Positions 56,465 to 64,000 of a stretch of 64,000 bases of DNA are shown piece by piece. Numbering within the stretch: position 1 is the first letter of the stretch; every line of letters begins with the position of its first letter. Origin of the DNA: Comamonadaceae bacterium. GTDB taxonomy: Bacteria; Pseudomonadota; Gammaproteobacteria; Burkholderiales; Burkholderiaceae_C. A model generated the notes under the pieces. The model ran no database searches and was not told where the DNA came from. It saw nothing but the letters and a program-made list of their open reading frames with translations. The stretch lies in the NCBI GenBank assembly GCA_027486755.1, contig JAIXOM010000009.1, positions 33,263 to 97,262 of the forward strand, in the 5' to 3' direction. Made by a program: the position numbers and the translations under genes.

Positions 56465-56617
56465 TCAGGCCATCGCCACCGCGATGAAGGCCAGCAGGAA
56501 CATCAGCACCCCACCGACCACGGGCAGCACGATGGGAATCAGCGGCAAGATGGCCTTCATGGGGTCTTCTTGCTGCCCTTGATCGGCTTCGTGCGATGGG
56601 TGTTCAGGATGGCTCAT
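56465..56617 (-). CDS. 50-residue membrane peptide
   Basis: A short gene encoding a polar, charged N-terminus (MSHPEHPSHEADQGQQEDP) and one long hydrophobic helix (about residues 20-50, AILPLIPIVLPVVGG onward, ending in AVAMA). That is the usual form of a single-pass inner-membrane micropeptide. Support comes from a clean start and stop, its own terminator at 56394-56418, and coding-like composition. I do not recognise a family. It may be a subunit of a larger membrane complex. Confidence 0.6.
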   Translation of the reverse strand: MSHPEHPSHEADQGQQEDPMKAILPLIPIVLPVVGGVLMFLLAFIAVAMA

Positions 56618-56956
56618 GATGGGGCTCCGACGTCAGTAGAGTTGGGATTTTAGCGGGTCGCAAAGCCTCAACCAGCCGCCGGACCGGAAATCGGTGTCTG
56701 ACCCCAATTAATTAAAATCGGGGTCTAATTAAAATCGGGGTCTGACCCCAATTAATTTTGCGGGTTTCGTGAAAATCGGGGTCTGACCCCAATTAATTTT
56801 GCGGGTTTCACAACTGCGCAGCCTTGTAGTCACACTCCAGCCACGTTCAGTGGCCCCCTGGCATAAACTCTTTGCTCGAACCCAAACCTTACCCAGGCCC
56901 GGCTTTTCATCGGGCCCATCCACAAGATGGGCTGAACCTTTTCAGGAGACAAATCC
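56618..56956. other. 339-base intergenic region with repeat cluster and leader of the indolepyruvate oxidoreductase gene
   Basis: No gene is seen. The first half is dominated by the GGGGTCTGACCCC repeat cluster at 56688-56810; the second half is the leader of the gene starting at 56957, whose ATG is preceded by TTCAGGAGAC, a good ribosome site. Confidence 0.6.
56688..56810. repeat. Tandem cluster of GGGGTCTGACCCC palindromic repeats
   Basis: The full unit is about 42 bases, built of aaatcggggtctgacccc, then aattaatttt, then gcgggtttc. Two complete units (56727-56768, 56769-56810) follow an older diverged copy (56688-56713) and a partial one (56714-56726). The perfect GGGGTCTGACCCC core can fold into a hairpin. 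It is strikingly AT-rich between cores compared with its surroundings. Confidence 0.75.
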
Positions 56957-59900
56957 ATGAATGCCCCTGTGCCCGAGCACATCCTGCGCGCGCTCGATAC
57001 GGTGAGCCTCGACGACAAGTACGCCCTCGACCGAGGGCTTGCTTTTATGAGCGGCGTGCAGGCTCTGGTGCGACTGCCCATGCTGCAGCGCCAGCGCGAC
57101 CAGCAGCAAGGCAAGAACACCGCCGGCTTTATCAGCGGCTACCGAGGCTCGCCCCTGGGCGGCTATGACCAGGCGCTGTGGAAGGCCAAGGATCATCTGC
57201 AGGCCCAGCACATCCATTTCCAGCCCGGCGTCAATGAGGAACTGGCCGCCACCGCCTTGTGGGGCACCCAGCAACTGGGTTTTGCGCCGCCGGGCTCCAA
57301 CAAATTCGACGGCGTGTTTGGCATCTGGTACGGCAAGGGCCCCGGCGTAGACCGCTGCTCCGATGTGTTCAAGCATGCCAATATGGCGGGCACCACGCCC
57401 TGGGGCGGGGTGCTGGCGGTGGCCGGCGACGACCATGTGGCCAAGAGTTCCACCGCGGCCCATCAGAGCGACCATATTTTCAAGGCTTGCGGCCTGCCGG
57501 TGTTCTTCCCGGCCAGCGTGCAGGAGATCCTCGACTTTGGCCTGCATGCCATTGCCCTGAGCCGCTATGCCGGCGTGTGGTCGGGCATGAAGACCATCCA
57601 GGAAATTGTCGAGTCCTCGGCCAGTGTGCAGGTCGACGCCGACCGGGTGCAGATCGTGCTGCCCGACTTCGCCATGCCGCCCGGCGGTGTGCACATCCGC
57701 TGGCCCGATACCGCGCTGGAGCAAGAAGCGCGGCTGTTCGAGCACAAGTGGTATGCAGCGCTGGCCTATATCCGCGCCAACCGGCTCAACCGCACGGTGA
57801 TCGAGGGCGCCCATGGCGGCCGCGACGACCGCTTTGGCATCATCGCCAGCGGCAAGGCCTACAACGACACCCGGCAGGCCCTGGTCGCCCTGGGCCTGGA
57901 CGACGCCACCTGCCGCCGCCTGGGGCTGCGGGTGCACAAGGTGGGTGTGGTCTGGCCGCTGGAGGCCCAGGCCACGCGTGAGTTTGCCACCGGCCTGCGC
58001 GAGATTTTGGTGGTCGAGGAAAAGCGCCAGTTCATCGAATACCAGCTCAAGGAAGAGCTCTACAACTGGCGCGACGACGTGCGCCCCGATGTGCTGGGCA
58101 AGTTTGACGAGGCCGGCGCTGACCACAGCGGCGGCGAGTGGTCACAGCCCAACCCGAGCGCCCACACCCTGCTGCGCGCTAACGCCGACCTGAACCCGGC
58201 CATCGTCGCGCGCGCGATTGCCCGTCGGCTTAAAAAAGTTGGCCTGGATGCCGACACCACCGCGCGCATCGACGCCCACCTGGCGTTGCTGGAGGCCAAG
58301 GAACGCTCAATGCAGACGCTCAGCCTGGGCGCATCGGCCGAGCGCACGCCCTGGTTTTGCTCGGGCTGCCCGCACAACACCTCGACCCGGGTGCCCGAAG
58401 GCTCGCGCGCCATGGCTGGCATAGGCTGCCACTTCATGGTGCTGTGGATGGACCGCGCCACTGCCGGCTTTACCCAGATGGGCGGCGAAGGCGTGCCCTG
58501 GGTGGGTCAGGCGCCCTTCGTCAACGAGCAGCATGTGTTTGCCAACATCGGCGACGGCACCTACTTTCACAGCGGCCTGCTGGCCATACGCCAGAGCATT
58601 GCCGCCGGCGTGAACATCACCTACAAAATTCTCTACAACGACGCGGTGGCCATGACCGGCGGCCAGCCGGTGGGCGAGCGGCCCGAAGGCCACAGCGTGC
58701 CGCAGATCGTGCAGTCGGTGCTGGCCGAAGGCGCCAGCCAGGTGGTGGTGGTCACCGACGAGCCCCAAAAATACCAGGGCGTGAACCTGGCACCTGGCGT
58801 GGCCGTAGAGCACCGCGATGAGCTCGACCGGGTGCAGCGCCAGCTGCGCGAGGTGCGCGGCTGCAGCGTCATCGTCTACGACCAGACCTGCGCCACCGAA
58901 AAACGCCGCCGCCGCAAGCGCGGCAGCATGGTCGACCCTGACCGGCGCGTCATCATCAACGAGCTGGTGTGCGAGGGCTGCGGCGACTGCAGCGCGCAGT
59001 CCAACTGCCTGTCGGTCGAACCGCTAGAGACCGAGTTCGGCCGCAAGCGCCAGATTAACCAGAGCAGTTGCAACAAGGACATGAGCTGCCTCAAGGGCTT
59101 TTGCCCCAGCTTTGTCACCGTCGAAGGCGGGCAGTTGCGCCGCAAAAAAGGCGGCCCCGGCCTGCCCAACCCCTATGACGAAGCCCGCTTCGGTACCCTG
59201 CCCGAACCGCAGCGCCCCACCCTTGAAGGCCGCGCCGATCCGGTCTGGGGCCTGGTGGTGGCCGGCGTCGGCGGCACCGGGGTGATCACCATCGGTCAGC
59301 TGCTGGGCATGGCGGCCCACCTGGAGGGCAAGGGCGTGTTCACGCAAGATGCGGCCGGCCTGGCGCAAAAAGGCGGCAGCACCTGGAGCCATGTGCTCAT
59401 TGCCCAGCGCCCTGAAGACTTGCACACCACCCGCGTGGCGACCGCCGCCGCCGACCTGGTGCTGGCTTGCGACCCCATCGTGGGCGCGCACAAGGAAACC
59501 TTGCTGCGTCTGCGCTCAGGCCGCAGCAAGGTCGCGCTCAACGGCCATACCGCGCCGACCGCCGGCTTTGTCAAGGACGGCAACTGGAGCAGCCCGGGCA
59601 GCGCCTGCCAGGCCCAGCTCGCCGATGCGGTGGGCGAAGCGGCGGTGGCCGCTTTCGATGTGGATACCGCAGCGCTCAAGCTGATGGGCGACAGCCTGTA
59701 TGCCAACCCCATGCTGCTGGGCTTTGCCTGGCAAAAGGGCTGGATCCCGCTGGAGCTGGCATCGCTGATGCGCGCCATCGAGCTCAATGCGGTGGCCGTC
59801 GACCAAAACAAGGCGGCTTTTGCCTGGGGAAGGCGCGCTGCCCACGATGGTGCGGCGGTGCAGCGTCTGTATACCCAGGCCCAGGTCATCAGCATGCCGG

Positions 59901-60568
59901 CAAGGCGTCAAAGCCTCGAAGACCTGGTGCAAAGGCGCTTTGAATTCCTCAGCGCCTACCAGGACAGCGCCTACGCCCAGCGCTACAGCGCCATGGTCGA
60001 GCGGGTGCGCCAGGCCGAGCAGGCCGCAGGCGGGCGTAGCGATTTGGCCGAGGCGGTGGCGCGCAATCTGTTCAAGCTCATGGCCTACAAAGACGAATAC
60101 GAGGTGGCCCGCCTGCACACCGACGCCGCCTTTGGGCAGAAGATCGAGAGCCTGTTCGAGGGCGACTACAAAGTGGTCCACCACCTGGCCCCGCCGCTGC
60201 TCTCACGCCGCAACGCGCAGGGACAACTGGTCAAGGCCCGCTTCGGCCCCTGGGTGCGAAGCGCCTTTGCGGTGCTGGCACGGCTCAAGGGCCTGCGCGG
60301 CAGCGCCTTCGATGTGTTCGGCTACACCGAAGAGCGCCGCAGCGAGCGCGCCCTGATCGGCCAATACCTCGACAGCCTGGAAGAAATCATGGTGGGCCTG
60401 AACGCTGCCAGCCTGCCGGCTGCCATCGAGCTGGCGCGCATCGCCGAGCAGATCAAGGGCTTTGGCCATGTGAAGGCCCGGCACCTGGCGGCGGCGCAGA
60501 CCCAGTGGCAGGAGCGCCTGCAAGCGTTTCGCGCTGCTGCGCGTGCGCCGGCCCAGCAAGCAGCTTGA
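56957..60568 (+). CDS. Indolepyruvate ferredoxin oxidoreductase, fused alpha/gamma subunits
   Basis: A 1203-residue fused 2-oxoacid oxidoreductase of the aerobic Burkholderiales/alpha-proteobacterial type. The N-terminal pyruvate-oxidoreductase-like part has GFISGYRGSPLGGYDQAL; CSGCPHNTST (about 473-482) and VFANIGDGTYFHSG near 528 bind thiamine diphosphate. Ferredoxin-type Cys are clustered in CEGCGDCSAQSNC (about 673-685) and CNKDMSCLKGFC near 712. The gamma-like domain starts at VAGVGGTGVITIGQLLG, and a DUF6537-like C-terminus closes it. It oxidatively decarboxylates indolepyruvate and other aryl-pyruvates to acyl-CoA, linking aromatic amino acid breakdown to CoA esters. Single gene with an AGGAG site. 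Confidence 0.94.
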   Translation: MNAPVPEHILRALDTVSLDDKYALDRGLAFMSGVQALVRLPMLQRQRDQQQGKNTAGFISGYRGSPLGGYDQALWKAKDHLQAQHIHFQPGVNEELAATALWGTQQLGFAPPGSNKFDGVFGIWYGKGPGVDRCSDVFKHANMAGTTPWGGVLAVAGDDHVAKSSTAAHQSDHIFKACGLPVFFPASVQEILDFGLHAIALSRYAGVWSGMKTIQEIVESSASVQVDADRVQIVLPDFAMPPGGVHIRWPDTALEQEARLFEHKWYAALAYIRANRLNRTVIEGAHGGRDDRFGIIASGKAYNDTRQALVALGLDDATCRRLGLRVHKVGVVWPLEAQATREFATGLREILVVEEKRQFIEYQLKEELYNWRDDVRPDVLGKFDEAGADHSGGEWSQPNPSAHTLLRANADLNPAIVARAIARRLKKVGLDADTTARIDAHLALLEAKERSMQTLSLGASAERTPWFCSGCPHNTSTRVPEGSRAMAGIGCHFMVLWMDRATAGFTQMGGEGVPWVGQAPFVNEQHVFANIGDGTYFHSGLLAIRQSIAAGVNITYKILYNDAVAMTGGQPVGERPEGHSVPQIVQSVLAEGASQVVVVTDEPQKYQGVNLAPGVAVEHRDELDRVQRQLREVRGCSVIVYDQTCATEKRRRRKRGSMVDPDRRVIINELVCEGCGDCSAQSNCLSVEPLETEFGRKRQINQSSCNKDMSCLKGFCPSFVTVEGGQLRRKKGGPGLPNPYDEARFGTLPEPQRPTLEGRADPVWGLVVAGVGGTGVITIGQLLGMAAHLEGKGVFTQDAAGLAQKGGSTWSHVLIAQRPEDLHTTRVATAAADLVLACDPIVGAHKETLLRLRSGRSKVALNGHTAPTAGFVKDGNWSSPGSACQAQLADAVGEAAVAAFDVDTAALKLMGDSLYANPMLLGFAWQKGWIPLELASLMRAIELNAVAVDQNKAAFAWGRRAAHDGAAVQRLYTQAQVISMPARRQSLEDLVQRRFEFLSAYQDSAYAQRYSAMVERVRQAEQAAGGRSDLAEAVARNLFKLMAYKDEYEVARLHTDAAFGQKIESLFEGDYKVVHHLAPPLLSRRNAQGQLVKARFGPWVRSAFAVLARLKGLRGSAFDVFGYTEERRSERALIGQYLDSLEEIMVGLNAASLPAAIELARIAEQIKGFGHVKARHLAAAQTQWQERLQAFRAAARAPAQQAA

Positions 60569-60591
60569 GGGCAGGGACCGCAGTCGCGTCC

Positions 60592-60614
60592 CATCGCGCC
60601 GAGGCGGCGCTCCC
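60592..60614 (-). repeat. REP-like repeat, short copy
   Basis: catcgcgccgaggcggcgct then ccca matches the reverse-oriented copies at 18484 and 18611 apart from one base in the loop. It lies between the convergent indolepyruvate oxidoreductase and M48 protease genes, where it might act as a terminator. Confidence 0.6.
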
Positions 60615-60642
60615 ATCCTCATGGACGAGCGCCGTGCGCGGC

Positions 60643-62211
60643 TCAGCGGTTGCTGCGGTCCTGCAAAGCCTGCTCGCGCAGCTGCGCTTGAAACTGGCGG
60701 GCCCGGGTGTCGATGATCGAGGCCTCGATATGCAGATTCGTACCTGCGAGCCCGGTGGTGCTTTGCCGAAGCAGGTCTTGCGCCGCCTTGAGCCGGTCGA
60801 CCGCGCCCTGGTAGTCGAACTGCACCGCCCGGCTCTCGGCATCGGCGCGCACAGCCTGCAGCAGCTGACCCTGCTGCTGGCGCGCCTGCGCCAGCAAGGC
60901 CCAGGCGGTGGCGTCGCGCGGGTACAGGCTGACCCAGCTTTGCAGGCGCTCGCTGAGCTCGGCCGCGCGCCCGGCCAGCAGCAGGGCTCGGCCTTGCGTC
61001 AGCAGCTCGGCACGCGAGGGGGTGGCGCTCCAACTGACCAGCGCAGCGCCGCGGTTGGCATCGCCCAGCAGAGTTTCGACTTCGATGGCCAACAAGCGGG
61101 CAGCCTGCCCAATCTGAGGCCCACCACCGGCCAAGCTCATCACCTTGGCCACCAGTTCCCGGGCGTCGGCGGCCTCGCGCAGGCGCGCGGCCGCCAGGGC
61201 TGCGGCATAGAACACCGACAGGCTCTGCTCCCGGCTCGCAGAAGCCGGGAGCCTGCGCGCTTGCTGCAGCTGCGCCACCATGGCGTCCGGCCCGGCCTCG
61301 CTGAGCACCCGCGCGCGGCCGGCCATCATCGCGTGCCAGGCGGCGCTGGGCAGGTTGCCGGGGCGTGCGGCCGGAGCTGACTGGGCTTGGGTGCGGGTGC
61401 GGGCATCGGCAATGCGCTCGGTGGTCAGCGGGTGCGAGCGCAAATAGGGGAAGGAGCCGTTGTCGTTGAAGCGGTTGGCCTGCTGCAGCTTCTCAAACAT
61501 GGCGCTGGCGCCCTCGGCGCTGAAACCGGCTTCGGTCATCACGCCAAAGCCCACCCGGTCGGCCTCGCGCTCCATGTCGCGTGAAAAATTGAGCTGACCC
61601 TGCATGGCCACCGCCTGCCCGCCGACCAGAGCCGCATTGGCCGCGTTGGTGCTGCGGCCGGCGGCCAGCACGCCCAAAATCATGGCGGCGACCAGCCAGG
61701 GGGTCTGGTTTTGCTGCTGGGTCAGCATGCGGGCGATGTGGCGCTGCGTCACATGGCTGAGCTCGTGGCCCATGACCGCCGCCAACTCATCGGACGAGCC
61801 TACCGCCGCAATCAGCCCGGTGTGCACGCCCAGGTAACCGCCGGGCAGTGCAAACGCATTGACGCTGCGGTCGCGCACCAGAAACAGCTCCCAAGCAAAA
61901 CGCTCCTGCAATTCAGCGCTCAGATCGCCGCGCAGACGCGCCGCTTTCACCAGCGGCTGCCAGACCGCTTGCAAATAGTCGCCCAGCACCGCGTCGTCGA
62001 CCAAGTCCGGATCGCGGTAGATGCCGCGGGCGATGCGGTCGCCCAGACGCCTTTCGCTGGCGATCGACAGATCCACCCCATCGCCCAGCGCCGGCAAGCC
62101 CTGCGGCACGCCGCCCGGTTGCGCCGGGGCCAGCGTGCTGTGCAAGGCCATCAGCAAGGCGGCCAGGCCGGCACGCCAGCGGGGCTTGGAATTGGGTTGA
62201 GGGTGTTTCAC
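60643..62211 (-). CDS. M48-family metalloprotease with TPR-like C-terminus (BepA-like)
   Basis: A 522-residue periplasmic metalloprotease. A signal peptide (about 1-30, [16 protein letters not shown]) is followed by the M48 domain: [10 protein letters not shown] at 149-158 gives two zinc ligands and the catalytic Glu, and EREADRVGF near 217 the third. The C-terminal half (about 290-522) is Ala/Leu-rich helical, like the TPR region of BepA. BepA helps assemble or degrade outer-membrane proteins such as LptD. It starts with GTG at 62211; no other plausible start retains the signal peptide. Divergent from moaC. Confidence 0.9.
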   Translation of the reverse strand: MKHPQPNSKPRWRAGLAALLMALHSTLAPAQPGGVPQGLPALGDGVDLSIASERRLGDRIARGIYRDPDLVDDAVLGDYLQAVWQPLVKAARLRGDLSAELQERFAWELFLVRDRSVNAFALPGGYLGVHTGLIAAVGSSDELAAVMGHELSHVTQRHIARMLTQQQNQTPWLVAAMILGVLAAGRSTNAANAALVGGQAVAMQGQLNFSRDMEREADRVGFGVMTEAGFSAEGASAMFEKLQQANRFNDNGSFPYLRSHPLTTERIADARTRTQAQSAPAARPGNLPSAAWHAMMAGRARVLSEAGPDAMVAQLQQARRLPASASREQSLSVFYAAALAAARLREAADARELVAKVMSLAGGGPQIGQAARLLAIEVETLLGDANRGAALVSWSATPSRAELLTQGRALLLAGRAAELSERLQSWVSLYPRDATAWALLAQARQQQGQLLQAVRADAESRAVQFDYQGAVDRLKAAQDLLRQSTTGLAGTNLHIEASIIDTRARQFQAQLREQALQDRSNR

Positions 62212-62282
62212 GTCTGTGCTGGGGATTCGGCTTGCGGCAGCGCCATCTTATGATCGCAGGTCTTTGTAAAGGAATCGTTTCG

Positions 62283-62771
62283 ATGAGCTCCTCCAGCGGC
62301 CTCACCCATTTTGACGCACAAGGCCAAGCCCATATGGTCGACGTGGCGGCCAAGGCGTCCACCCACCGGGTGGCAGTGGCCGCTGGCCGCATCCGCATGC
62401 AGGCCGCGACCTTGGCGGTGATCGAGCAAGGCACCGCCCGCAAGGGCGATGTGCTGGGCGTGGCCCGCATCGCCGGCATCATGGCCGCCAAGAAAACCAG
62501 CGAACTCATCCCCCTGTGCCACCCGCTGGCCCTGACCCGGGTGGCGGTCGAATTCCAGACCGACCCAGCCGCCAGCGCTGTGAACTGCCAGGCCACCGTC
62601 GAAACCGTGGGCCCCACCGGCGTGGAGATGGAAGCCCTGACCGCCGTCCAAGTCGCCCTGCTCACCATCTACGACATGTGCAAAGCGGTGGACCGCGGGA
62701 TGCTCATTACCGATGTCAAGGTGCTGGAAAAGCACGGGGGCAAGAGTGGGAGTTGGGTGGCGGGGGAGTAG
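62283..62771 (+). CDS. moaC: Cyclic pyranopterin monophosphate synthase
   Basis: A 162-residue MoaC, the normal length. [18 protein letters not shown] (70-87) is the signature with active-site Lys and His, and [14 protein letters not shown] and [12 protein letters not shown] complete the catalytic set. MoaC and MoaA together convert GTP to cPMP, the first step of molybdenum cofactor synthesis. The start at 62283 follows AAGGAATCG; a 17-residue extension upstream has no family similarity. No other moa genes are adjacent. It is probably the last chromosomal backbone gene before the integrase. Confidence 0.95.
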   Translation: MSSSSGLTHFDAQGQAHMVDVAAKASTHRVAVAAGRIRMQAATLAVIEQGTARKGDVLGVARIAGIMAAKKTSELIPLCHPLALTRVAVEFQTDPAASAVNCQATVETVGPTGVEMEALTAVQVALLTIYDMCKAVDRGMLITDVKVLEKHGGKSGSWVAGE

Positions 62772-62814
62772 TCACTAACAAATCAACGGCCTAGGAGCGC
62801 AGCGAAGCGTCTTT

Positions 62815-62832
62815 TGTCCAAATCCTGTCCAA
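62815..62832 (+). repeat. Direct repeats tgtccaa before the integrase
   Basis: tgtccaa occurs at 62815-62821 and 62826-62832, spaced 11 bases, in the 75-base gap between moaC and the integrase ATG. Such repeats beside an integrase may be arm-type binding sites or part of attL. Confidence 0.35.
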
Positions 62833-62846
62833 CTGAGGAACAGGAA

Positions 62847-63830
62847 ATGGCTTCTTTTAGGCAACGTGGCGGGAAATGGCAGGCGCGTGTTTTGCGCGAT
62901 GGGTACCCTGATCAGGCTAAGACCTTTGAAAGCAGGGCCGACGCGGAGCGCTGGGCGCGGGCGGTCGAGTCATCCATCGACAAAGGTCAGTTCGTTGACA
63001 TCAATGAAGCCCAGAGGACCACGCTGGGTGACGTGATAGCACGCTATGTGACTGAGGTCACTCCATCCATGAAATCGGCCGAGGCGGACACCATCCGGCT
63101 CAATGCCTTAAAGCGCAGGCCAATCGCAGCCTGGAGCATGGCCAACCTCAGTGCCGCCCGTATTGCGGCGTTCCGCGATGAGCGACTCAAGCAGGTCAGT
63201 GCAGGGACAGTGATACGGGAACTGGCATACCTGTCGGCCATCATCAACCATGCCCGCAGGGAGTGGGGCATCAATGTGCCCAATCCGGTACAGATGGTGC
63301 GTAAGCCATCAAGCCCGCCAGCCCGGGCGAGAGTGCTGAGTGATGAAGAGATCTCAAAGCTGCTGCATGCCCTTGAGCCTACCGGCCGCAGAAGTCACTG
63401 GACCAAGCCCGCAGTGCAGCTAGCTCTGGCTACCGCCATGCGTCGCGGTGAACTGCTTTCGCTGCGTTGGGAGCATGTGGATTTGCTGGCCCGGACTGCA
63501 TTCCTGCCGGACACAAAGAATGGCGACTCGCGCACGGTGCCGTTGTCATCGTCGGCAGTCAAGATATTGATGGAGCTGCCAAGGCATATCGGCGGCTTCG
63601 TCATCCCCGTGACGGCATTCACGCTGGATGCAGCGTTCAAGCGCGGGCTTGCTCGGGCCGGGCTGGATGATCTACGGTTTCATGATCTGCGGCGTACAGC
63701 CATAACCCGCATGGCCGTGAAACTGCCCAACGTTATTGAGCTGGCGGCTGTCAGTGGTCACAAGAGCCTGATGGTACTGAAACGGTACTACCGGCCGACT
63801 GCTATGGAGTTGGCCCAGAAGTTAGGGTGA
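62847..63830 (+). CDS. Tyrosine-type site-specific integrase
   Basis: A 327-residue phage/island-type integrase. The N-terminal arm-binding region (1-60) has FRQRGGKWQARVLRDGY, a core-binding domain follows (about 60-160), and the catalytic domain holds the full set: Arg199 (MRRGELLSLRW), His279 and Arg282 (HDLRRT), His305 (SGHKS) and the nucleophile Tyr314. Start at 62847 has AGGAACAGGA just upstream. It is encoded next to moaC, reading away from it. This placement is typical of the first gene of an integrated element whose cargo extends beyond the window. No tRNA target is visible on this side. Confidence 0.93.
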   Translation: MASFRQRGGKWQARVLRDGYPDQAKTFESRADAERWARAVESSIDKGQFVDINEAQRTTLGDVIARYVTEVTPSMKSAEADTIRLNALKRRPIAAWSMANLSAARIAAFRDERLKQVSAGTVIRELAYLSAIINHARREWGINVPNPVQMVRKPSSPPARARVLSDEEISKLLHALEPTGRRSHWTKPAVQLALATAMRRGELLSLRWEHVDLLARTAFLPDTKNGDSRTVPLSSSAVKILMELPRHIGGFVIPVTAFTLDAAFKRGLARAGLDDLRFHDLRRTAITRMAVKLPNVIELAAVSGHKSLMVLKRYYRPTAMELAQKLG

Positions 63831-63882
63831 GTCAGGGTGGTGGTGTGAAAAGACCGGCGGCCCTTGCTATGTCACGCAAGAC

Positions 63883-64000
63883 GAGCCTGTCCCGAATTTT
63901 GTGTGTGAGGCATAACATGTCAAAAAGGAGCATGTATGCCGAGCAAGACGAAGTTGAAGAATGCAGCCATTGCCGCGCGGTCGGCGGCGCTGCCCAAGAT
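63883..64000 (+). mobile_element. IS256-like insertion sequence, left end (continues beyond the window)
   Basis: gagcctgtcccgaattttgt at 63883 resembles the terminal inverted repeats of IS256-family elements, which commonly contain TGTCCCGAATTTTGTGT or its complement. A transposase-like start follows about 50 bases later. The right end lies beyond the window. The element follows the integrase by about 50 bases. Confidence 0.6.
63936..64000 (+). CDS. Start of an IS256-like transposase (3' end outside the window)
   Basis: About 21 codons are visible, beginning MPSKTKLKNAAIAARSAALP. IS256-family transposases often open with a Lys/Ala-rich stretch of this type followed by a PK motif. AAAAAGGAG lies just upstream of the ATG as a good ribosome site; a nearby ATG at 63932 in another frame gives an unfamiliar Glu-rich peptide. 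The call leans on the adjacent terminal repeat as well as the protein. No more can be said from this fragment. Confidence 0.55.
   Translation, partial: MPSKTKLKNAAIAARSAALPK

Noticed and set aside
62811..62832. 3' end of a tRNA as integration target
   Set aside because: gtccaaatcctgtcc loosely recalls a T-arm, but there is no acceptor stem or CCA, and the repeats explain the resemblance.

Overview
The window is GC-rich chromosomal DNA from a beta-proteobacterium, most likely order Burkholderiales and probably family Comamonadaceae. The evidence is a DUF3567 protein, a DUF3108 protein, GTP-type PEP carboxykinase, purU, and several Bug/TctC-type tricarboxylate-binding proteins next to CaiB transferases, a style typical of that family. 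This placement is inferred from gene content; no rRNA or tRNA gene was found. Genes are dense, and both strands are used in long co-directional runs.

Region 1 (1-18300) is mostly housekeeping. It holds the end of a TRAP-transporter large permease, a fumarylacetoacetate-hydrolase-family enzyme, DUF3108 and DUF3567 proteins, a ChaN-like protein, a class III aminotransferase, purU, a LysR regulator, a GlcD-like FAD oxidase, a PAS-GGDEF-EAL protein, uvrA, a small secreted protein, a DUF4143 ATPase whose start codon lies in a 41-bp palindrome, pyrF, and a truncated antitoxin remnant beside REP-like repeats.

Region 2 (18704-34869) is a catabolic island. It has two minus-strand runs: a racemase/isomerase-fold protein, Bug protein, FAD monooxygenase, CitE-like lyase, MaoC-like hydratase, acyl-CoA dehydrogenase, SDR and NodB-like hydrolase; then an ABC ATPase and permease, cupin, SDR, enoyl-CoA hydratase, CaiB transferase, amidase and a small protein. 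A plus-strand periplasmic binding protein lies between them, and a divergent FCD-type GntR regulator closes the island. Together they suggest uptake of an organic acid or amide, hydrolysis, CoA activation, beta-oxidation-like steps and lyase cleavage. The substrate cannot be read from sequence.

Region 3 (34935-40208) holds a ComEA-like helix-hairpin-helix protein, a quinone-oxidoreductase-like MDR enzyme, a LysR regulator, a small membrane protein and pckG.

Region 4 (40478-54429) is a second catabolic island and the most distinctive part. Eleven plus-strand genes run nearly end to end: LigI-like amidohydrolase, aconitase-family protein, MmgE/PrpD, Bug protein, PrpF-family isomerase, isocitrate-lyase/PEP-mutase-family lyase, GntR/UTRA regulator, D-2-hydroxyacid dehydrogenase, a second Bug protein, NodB-like hydrolase, and a second D-2-hydroxyacid dehydrogenase. 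A CaiB transferase converges on the end. It looks like a methylcitrate-type dehydration, isomerisation and cleavage pathway without a citrate synthase, so probably for an imported tri- or dicarboxylate.

Region 5 (54442-64000) has a pirin, a PsiF-like protein, a degenerate ABC ATPase, a 50-residue membrane peptide, a GGGGTCTGACCCC repeat cluster, a fused indolepyruvate oxidoreductase, a BepA-like M48 protease and moaC. It ends with a tyrosine integrase followed by the left end of an IS256-like insertion sequence, so mobile DNA probably begins just after moaC.
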